Source: an uncultured Collinsella sp. (GTDB taxonomy: Bacteria; Actinomycetota; Coriobacteriia; Coriobacteriales; Coriobacteriaceae). From it: a DNA stretch of 10,381 nucleotides. Shown here piece by piece: positions 6,833-10,381 of the stretch; within the stretch, counting starts at the first letter, position 1, and each line of letters begins with the position of its first letter. Position numbers and translations under genes: made by a program. Location: NCBI GenBank assembly GCA_902496775.1, contig CABVCF010000076.1:1-10381 (forward strand), read 5' to 3'. Under the pieces are notes generated by a model. The model was not told where the DNA came from. It saw only the letters and a program-made list of their open reading frames with translations, and ran no database searches.

Positions 6833-8296
6833 ATGAGCTCTGAAAAACGAGGAACGATCGGTTCGTTCGCTCTGCTGGGCATGACGGTCGCCGCCGTGTT
6901 CGGTATCAAGAACATCATCAACAACAACGCGGCCATCGGCTTGGCAGCTGCGCCGTCGTTCTTCTTTGCCACGCTTTTGTACTTTGTCCCCTATACCCTG
7001 GTTACCGCCGAGTTCGTCGGCCTTAACAAGGACTCCGAGTCGGGCGTGTACGCCTGGGTCAAGACCTCGATGGGCGGCCGCTGGGCGTTCCTGACGGCAT
7101 TTAGCTACTGGTTCGTTAACCTGTTCTTCTTTGCGTCCGTCCTGCCCAACGTCATCATCTACGCGAGCTACGTGTTCTTTGGTGCCAACGCCGAGCTTTC
7201 GCAGCTGTGGATCACCATTATCGAGATCGTCGTCTTTGCTATCGCCACGTGGGTTTCGACCAAGGGCGCTAAGTGGATCGGCTCCATTTCCTCCTTCGGT
7301 TCGACCGCGGCTCTCGGCCTGACCGCCGTGTTCATCCTGCTGTCCCTGGCTGCTGCCTTTGGCGGCGTTGAGTTCGCTACGGCTCCTACTCCCGCTAACA
7401 TGGCTCCCGACATGAGCAACTTCGCAACTGCGTGGGGCTTCTTCGGTACGCTTGCCTGGATCATCCAGGGCGTTGGCGGCGCTGAGTCTGTCGGCGTGTT
7501 CCTTAACGACCTTAAGGGTGGCGTCAAGGCCTTCGTGCGCACCGTCGTTATCGCCGGCCTGACCATCGGCCTTCTGTATGCAGGCGCTTCGCTGCTGGTT
7601 AACCTGTTCATCCCCGAGGGCAGCGTTGCCATCTCCACCGGCATCTTCGACGTATTCGGCGCTGTCTTTGCCCACTTTGGCATTCCCATGGAAGTGTCCA
7701 CGCGCGTCATCGGCTTGATCCTTCTCGCTGCTACGCTGGGCTCCCTCATGATGTGGACCTCCGCTCCCATCAAGGTGTTCTTCACCGAGATCCCCAAGGG
7801 CGTCTTTGGTAGCAAGATCGTCGAGCTTAACGAGCATGGCATTCCCGCCCGCGCCGCTTGGCTGCAGTTCGCCATCGTCGTCCCCATCCTGATCATCCCG
7901 GCCCTGGGCTCCGGCAACCTCGACGACCTGCTCATGATCGTCACTAACATGACGGCTGCCACTGCTCTGCTCCCGCCGCTGCTGATCCTGCTTGCCTACT
8001 TTATGTTGCGCAAGAACTTCGACGCCGCTCCCCGTGACTTCCGCATGGGCTCGCGCAGCTTTGGCCTGGTCGTTGCCGCATTCCTGCTTGTGGTCTTCTG
8101 CTTCGTGCTTATCTGCGGCACCATTCCGCTCGATCAGCCGCTGTGGCTGACGCTGGTCTACAACGTTGGCGGTGTGGTTGTCTTTCTGGGCCTTGCCGTG
8201 ATGTGGTACAACCGCTATATCAACCGTCTGCGCGAGACCGATCCCGAGGCTGCCGAGAGCGAGCTGCGTCCCTCCGTCCTCGACATGATGGAGTAG
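6833..8296 (+). CDS. APC-superfamily amino-acid permease, YjeM/GadC-like
   Basis: A 487-residue inner-membrane transporter for an amino acid or amine; the substrate is not determinable from sequence. Hydrophobic stretches run through the whole protein, consistent with about 12 helices. The first (GSFALLGMTVAAVFGIKNI, about residues 9-27) carries the small-residue break typical of APC helix 1, followed by FVPYTLVTAEFVGL and SGVYAWVKTSMGGRWAF, which match the glutamate/GABA antiporter branch (YjeM, GadC). GGAESVGVFLNDLKGG is the helix 6-7 region. The tail NRLRETDPEAAESELRPS is charged and probably cytoplasmic. I chose ATG 6833, which has GGAGG (6824-6828) 4 nt ahead, over the in-frame TTG at 6821 that overlaps this site. 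A TATAAC box at 6809-6814 lacks a good -35, so the promoter is unclear. It follows ebgAC in the same direction, but a terminator lies between; a functional link to galactoside use is not evident. Confidence 0.88.
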   Translation: MSSEKRGTIGSFALLGMTVAAVFGIKNIINNNAAIGLAAAPSFFFATLLYFVPYTLVTAEFVGLNKDSESGVYAWVKTSMGGRWAFLTAFSYWFVNLFFFASVLPNVIIYASYVFFGANAELSQLWITIIEIVVFAIATWVSTKGAKWIGSISSFGSTAALGLTAVFILLSLAAAFGGVEFATAPTPANMAPDMSNFATAWGFFGTLAWIIQGVGGAESVGVFLNDLKGGVKAFVRTVVIAGLTIGLLYAGASLLVNLFIPEGSVAISTGIFDVFGAVFAHFGIPMEVSTRVIGLILLAATLGSLMMWTSAPIKVFFTEIPKGVFGSKIVELNEHGIPARAAWLQFAIVVPILIIPALGSGNLDDLLMIVTNMTAATALLPPLLILLAYFMLRKNFDAAPRDFRMGSRSFGLVVAAFLLVVFCFVLICGTIPLDQPLWLTLVYNVGGVVVFLGLAVMWYNRYINRLRETDPEAAESELRPSVLDMME

Positions 8297-8343
8297 CGGC
8301 TAGGATTAATCTACGGCTGTGGAATAAATCGATTCCCTTTCCT

Positions 8344-8373
8344 AAGGAGGGGCCTTACGAGGCCTCTCCTTTT
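8344..8373 (+). terminator. Intrinsic terminator of the permease gene
   Basis: AAGGAGGGGCCT (8344-8355) pairs with AGGCCTCTCCTT (8360-8371) over 12 bp with one G-U; the loop is TACG, and the run TTTT (8370-8373), then TTTT at 8377-8380, follows. It lies 47 bp after the stop codon. Confidence 0.85.
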
Positions 8374-8396
8374 GTGTTTTGGGGCATGGTTTTGGA

Positions 8397-8431
8397 CCCC
8401 GTGGTCAAAAAACGCCAAATATGAGTACTGT
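8397..8431 (+). repeat. Left terminal inverted repeat of the MITE-like element
   Basis: 35-bp arm differing from the other arm at three clustered positions (arm bases 16, 17 and 19). With the upstream TTTTGGA it can also form a small hairpin of its own. Confidence 0.88.
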
Positions 8432-8589
8432 TGCAAAAGAGGTGTCATATTTTTCGACCTGTTCTGAGCGAAAATGGACTCAAAATCAATTTATCTAACC
8501 CCCTTTAAAGGGCGTTTGACGGCTTTCAACCTCTTCGAATCGCTCAAAGTAGGCAATTTGCTTTCGATTTTGCTGCTACTAAATTGGTG

Positions 8590-8624
8590 ACAGTACTCAT
8601 ATTTGCCACTTTTTGACCACGGGG
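8590..8624 (-). repeat. Right terminal inverted repeat of the MITE-like element
   Basis: Inverted copy of 8397-8431, 32 of 35 identical. It ends 95 bp before the HPr start codon, so it could influence that gene's promoter region. Confidence 0.88.
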
Positions 8625-8657
8625 TATCCGGAGGGGCTCTCGACAAGCATCTAACGC

Positions 8658-8663
8658 TACAAT
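8658..8663 (+). promoter_or_regulatory. Candidate -10 box for the HPr-like gene
   Basis: TACAAT, five of six to the consensus, about 55 bp before the start codon. The expected -35 position (8635-8640, GGCTCT) is poor, and TCGACA at 8640-8645 is too close. It is a weak assignment; the promoter may need an activator or lie elsewhere. Confidence 0.35.
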
Positions 8664-8718
8664 AACTACCACGTGGCTGGGTTTTGCCGGCCGAATGTGC
8701 GATGTCGTGGGAGGGGAC

Positions 8719-8967
8719 ATGGTCGAGTTTACAAAGACGATTAAAGATCCGTTGGGACTACATGCCCGCCCGGTTGCGTTGCTCTATGACATCATTGCCA
8801 AGCATCGTAGCGACGTGTCGGTCAGCATCGGTGACCGTCATACCGACGGTCGCGACGTTATGGGCCTCATGGCTCTCTACGGCGAGTGCGGCGAGGACAT
8901 CATCTTCCGCGTTTCGGGCGTGGATGAGGCTTCCTGCGTTACGTCGATTAGAAACCTCTCGCTCTAA
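8719..8967 (+). CDS. HPr-like phosphocarrier protein with Asp at position 46
   Basis: An 82-residue protein of the PTS HPr family, slightly shorter than the usual 85-90. HPr carries phosphate from enzyme I to the sugar-specific EIIA proteins in the cytoplasm. The active site PLGLHARPVALL places the phosphorylatable His at residue 15, in canonical register. The second family landmark, normally K-S-I-M-G around Ser46, reads GRDVMGLMAL: Ser46, the site used by HPr kinase for catabolite control, is Asp46 (codon GAC, 8854-8856). The surrounding contact residues (V47, M48, G49, L50, M51) are kept. S46D is the standard laboratory mimic of P-Ser-HPr, so this may be a naturally locked or HPr-kinase-blind paralogue. 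I chose ATG 8719, preceded by GGGAGGGG (8709-8716); the upstream GTG at 8695 would add eight non-family residues. No ptsI is adjacent. The gene is monocistronic, between a MITE-like element and an insertion sequence, with its own terminator. Confidence 0.9.
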   Translation: MVEFTKTIKDPLGLHARPVALLYDIIAKHRSDVSVSIGDRHTDGRDVMGLMALYGECGEDIIFRVSGVDEASCVTSIRNLSL

Positions 8968-9021
8968 GCGTAACAATGTGAAATAGGGGAGAGTCCTCCC
9001 TGCTCATTAATTGGTATGACA

Positions 9022-9059
9022 AGGCACCGCAAAGAGACCGTCTTTGCGGTGCCTCTTTT
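9022..9059 (+). terminator. Intrinsic terminator of the HPr-like gene
   Basis: A perfect 14-bp stem, AGGCACCGCAAAGA (9022-9035) with TCTTTGCGGTGCCT (9041-9054), has a 5-nt loop followed by CTTTT (9055-9059). It lies 54 bp after the HPr stop. Confidence 0.92.
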
Positions 9060-9079
9060 GTTTCGTATAGGGGCTTATA

Positions 9080-9096
9080 GGACAAAATGTGTGTCC
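9080..9096 (+). repeat. 17-bp direct repeat, copy 1
   Basis: GGACAAAATGTGTGTCC, matching the copy at 9170-9186 at 16 of 17 bases, 90 bp apart. Each has inverted ends GGACA/TGTCC. Flanks are not shared, which points to a short recognition sequence rather than a duplicated block. It may belong to the end of the insertion sequence. Confidence 0.7.
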
Positions 9097-9102
9097 ACGT
9101 TG

Positions 9103-9133
9103 GGGGCATCGGCGCAGGTCGATGCCCCTTTTT
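9103..9133 (+). terminator. Second terminator-like hairpin upstream of the insertion sequence
   Basis: GGGGCATCG (9103-9111) pairs perfectly with CGATGCCCC (9120-9128) and is followed by five T (9129-9133). It may be an insulating terminator near the element's left end, stopping outside transcription from entering the transposase gene, or a remnant of a lost gene. Confidence 0.75.
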
Positions 9134-9169
9134 CAGCCGTTTAAATTCCGTGCCCGCTTTTAACCGCTC

Positions 9170-9186
9170 GGACAGAATGTGTGTCC
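9170..9186 (+). repeat. 17-bp direct repeat, copy 2
   Basis: GGACAGAATGTGTGTCC, one mismatch from copy 1. It stands 71 bp upstream of the transposase start, a plausible place for the left end or a transposase-binding site of the element. Confidence 0.7.
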
Positions 9187-9257
9187 GGTTGCCTATCGTT
9201 CCCGCAGGTAGATAACCTTTTCCGGAACCGTTAAATACCCTTTCGGAAGAGGTGCCC

Positions 9258-10376
9258 ATGAAGGCCGTTTATTGCCCCTACTGCGGCGGTCGGACCAAGC
9301 GCAACGGCAGGACCTCATCGGGGTCCCAGCGGTGGAGGTGCACGGCCTGCGGCGCGTCGACGACGGTGAGGTACGACGACACGGCGACGAGGCTGGACGA
9401 GTTCCTCGGGTGGCTCCTCTCCAAGGACTCCCAGGCGGCGATGCCGGGCGGCGGGCGGTCCTTCAGGCGCAGGACGGCCGAGTTCTGGGAGGTCTGGCCG
9501 ATGCCCGTCCCCGACGGCGAGCTGCACCGCGTGCTCTACGTCGACGGGATCTGGGTCGCGCGCGACCTCGTGGTGCTCATATGCTGCAGCGGCGAGCGGG
9601 TGGTCTCCTGGTACATGGCGAGGTCGGAGAACTCGAGGGCGTGGTCGGCCCTCATGGCGCCGATCCCGGCACCCGAGGTGGTCGTCACCGACGGCGGGAG
9701 CAGGTTCGCCAAGGCCGTGCGCGAGACCTGGCCGCGCACCAGGGTCCAGAGGTGCACCTTCCACGCCTTCTCGCAGGTCAAGCGCTACACGACGACGCGG
9801 CCGAAGCTCCAGGCGGGGCGCGAGCTCTACCTCATCGCGCGCGACCTCATGGGCATCGAGACGCTGCACCAGGCCGAGCTCTGGGTCGAGCGCTACCTCG
9901 ACTGGTGCGGGTTCTGGGCCGACTTCCTGGAGGACAGGACCGTGGTGGACGGCAGGAGGGTCTACACCCACGAGAGGCTGAGGCGGGCGCGCTCGTCGCT
10001 GTCGTCGCTGGTGTCGGCGGGGACGCTGTTCACCTACCTCGACCCCGCCCTGGCCAAGGCCGGCCCGCTGCCGTCGACCAACAACATGATCGAGGGAGGG
10101 GTGAACTCGCAGCCGGGGGCCGTCCTGCGCAACCACCGGGGGCTGACGTCGGTCAAGCGCGTGAAGGCGGTGTTCTGGTGGTGCCACGCGCACTCGGGGG
10201 ACGCGAGGACTGCGCGCGAGAAGCTCGCCGCGATGCCGACCGACGCGGACATCGACTTCCTGTTCAGCGTCTACTCCGCCTCGCCGTCGCGCGAGGACGG
10301 AGGGCCGGAGTGGGGCGACAGGGCCGTGTGGGAGGACCTCCACCACAGGGACCCGTACCCGTTCTGGCTGGATTAA
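9258..10376 (+). CDS. IS1249-like DDE transposase with N-terminal zinc ribbon
   Basis: A 372-residue transposase that cuts and joins the ends of its own element. A four-Cys zinc ribbon opens the protein (CPYC at 6-9, CTAC at 28-31), with RWRC between, probably for DNA binding. The catalytic core follows: D96 in VLYVDGIWV, D145 in VVVTDGGSRF, and E279 in NNMIEGGVN, with CTFHAFSQVKRY after the second Asp as in the MULE/IS256-type RNase H fold. I assign IS1249 from the overall pattern, not a search. ATG 9258 is chosen since GGAAGAGG (9245-9252) lies 5 nt ahead; the GTG at 9252 overlaps it. Arg is often AGG (around twenty codons) and codon third positions are nearly all G or C, unlike the CGC/CGT use of the neighbours, which suggests recent arrival from a different genome. 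The gene looks intact, with no frameshift. Confidence 0.9.
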   Translation: MKAVYCPYCGGRTKRNGRTSSGSQRWRCTACGASTTVRYDDTATRLDEFLGWLLSKDSQAAMPGGGRSFRRRTAEFWEVWPMPVPDGELHRVLYVDGIWVARDLVVLICCSGERVVSWYMARSENSRAWSALMAPIPAPEVVVTDGGSRFAKAVRETWPRTRVQRCTFHAFSQVKRYTTTRPKLQAGRELYLIARDLMGIETLHQAELWVERYLDWCGFWADFLEDRTVVDGRRVYTHERLRRARSSLSSLVSAGTLFTYLDPALAKAGPLPSTNNMIEGGVNSQPGAVLRNHRGLTSVKRVKAVFWWCHAHSGDARTAREKLAAMPTDADIDFLFSVYSASPSREDGGPEWGDRAVWEDLHHRDPYPFWLD

Positions 10377-10381
10377 TGGAT

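Larger units (their letters stand above)
8397..8624. mobile_element. MITE-like 228-bp element with 35-bp terminal inverted repeats
   Basis: Bases 8397-8431 and the reverse complement of 8590-8624 agree at 32 of 35 positions, both beginning CCCCGTGGTCAAAAA and ending CAAATATGAGTACTGT. The 158 bp between them are visibly AT-rich beside the GC-rich genes around and hold no credible reading frame. The centre has the 12-bp palindrome CCCTTTAAAGGG (8501-8512). A second inner repeat pairs 8458-8471 with 8540-8553 (11 of 14), so the whole element could fold into one long imperfect hairpin. This is the form of a non-autonomous miniature inverted-repeat element. No clear target duplication is visible (TTTTGGA on the left, TATCCGG on the right). 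It fills most of the 422-bp gene-free space between the permease and the HPr gene. A chromosomal hairpin repeat with another role, or an invertible segment, remains possible. Confidence 0.72.
9080..10381 (+). mobile_element. Insertion sequence, IS1249-like, right end beyond the window
   Basis: The element is inferred from its transposase gene and the sharply different codon use there. The left limit is uncertain: candidates are the 17-bp motifs at 9080 and 9170. The right end is not included, as only 5 bp follow the stop codon. No terminal inverted repeat or target duplication can therefore be confirmed. Confidence 0.6.

Noticed and set aside
6239..7837. A 532-codon minus-strand frame across ebgC and the permease
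   Set aside because: It crosses two well-supported genes and a terminator, and its translation is a charged Gly/Asp/Glu-rich sequence typical of an antisense shadow.
6833..8296. Permease as the lactose transporter of the ebg operon
   Set aside because: Sequence features place it in the APC amino-acid family, not in MFS/GPH sugar permeases or PTS, and a terminator separates it from ebgC.
8143..8424. A 93-codon plus-strand frame spanning the permease end and its terminator
   Set aside because: It overlaps the permease in another frame, runs through an intrinsic terminator and into the MITE-like repeat, and has no ribosome site or family match.
8397..8624. Invertible promoter switch between the 35-bp repeats
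   Set aside because: No site-specific recombinase is in the window, and I found no convincing -35/-10 pair in the inner segment on either strand. It was kept only as an alternative to a MITE; read-pair evidence of inversion would revive it.
9315..10346. A 343-codon minus-strand frame in the transposase gene
   Set aside because: It is Arg/Pro/Val-rich shadow coding opposite a very high-GC gene, with no family motif.

Overview
The window looks like a chromosomal piece of a high-GC gut Coriobacteriia genome, most likely Collinsella or a close relative. I infer this from the GC-rich codon use with Arg almost always CGC/CGT, the protein styles, and the mix of an Ebg-type beta-galactosidase, an HPr protein and an IS1249-like transposase. 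No database search was possible, so the genus is an inference.

Layout. (1) At 2-1513 lies the 3' part of aspS (aspartyl-tRNA synthetase), closed by a strong intrinsic terminator. (2) Between aspS and the convergent regulator gene is an exact 62-bp-period array of diverged hairpin units (three complete, one degenerate) that ends one base before the regulator's stop codon. (3) A LacI/GalR-family repressor gene (1819-2835, minus strand) is transcribed away from a beta-galactosidase operon, ebgA-ebgC (3212-6679). The intervening region holds three identical 14-bp palindromic operators, two of which sit on the -35 and the start point of a plausible ebgA promoter. (4) Two hairpins, the second a terminator, separate ebgC from a 487-residue amino-acid permease of the APC superfamily (6833-8296), which has its own terminator. 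(5) A 228-bp AT-rich element with 35-bp terminal inverted repeats (MITE-like) lies between the permease and a small HPr-like gene (8719-8967). (6) After the HPr gene come two terminators, a 17-bp direct repeat, and an insertion sequence carrying an IS1249-like DDE transposase (9258-10376) whose codon use differs strongly from the rest.

How the genes work together. The repressor very probably controls ebgAC and so galactoside breakdown in the cytoplasm; no sugar permease is seen in the window. The HPr-like protein keeps the phosphorylatable His15 but has Asp in place of the regulatory Ser46, an apparent natural phosphomimetic. It is the most interesting protein in the window. The 62-bp hairpin array and the MITE-like element are the most interesting non-coding structures.
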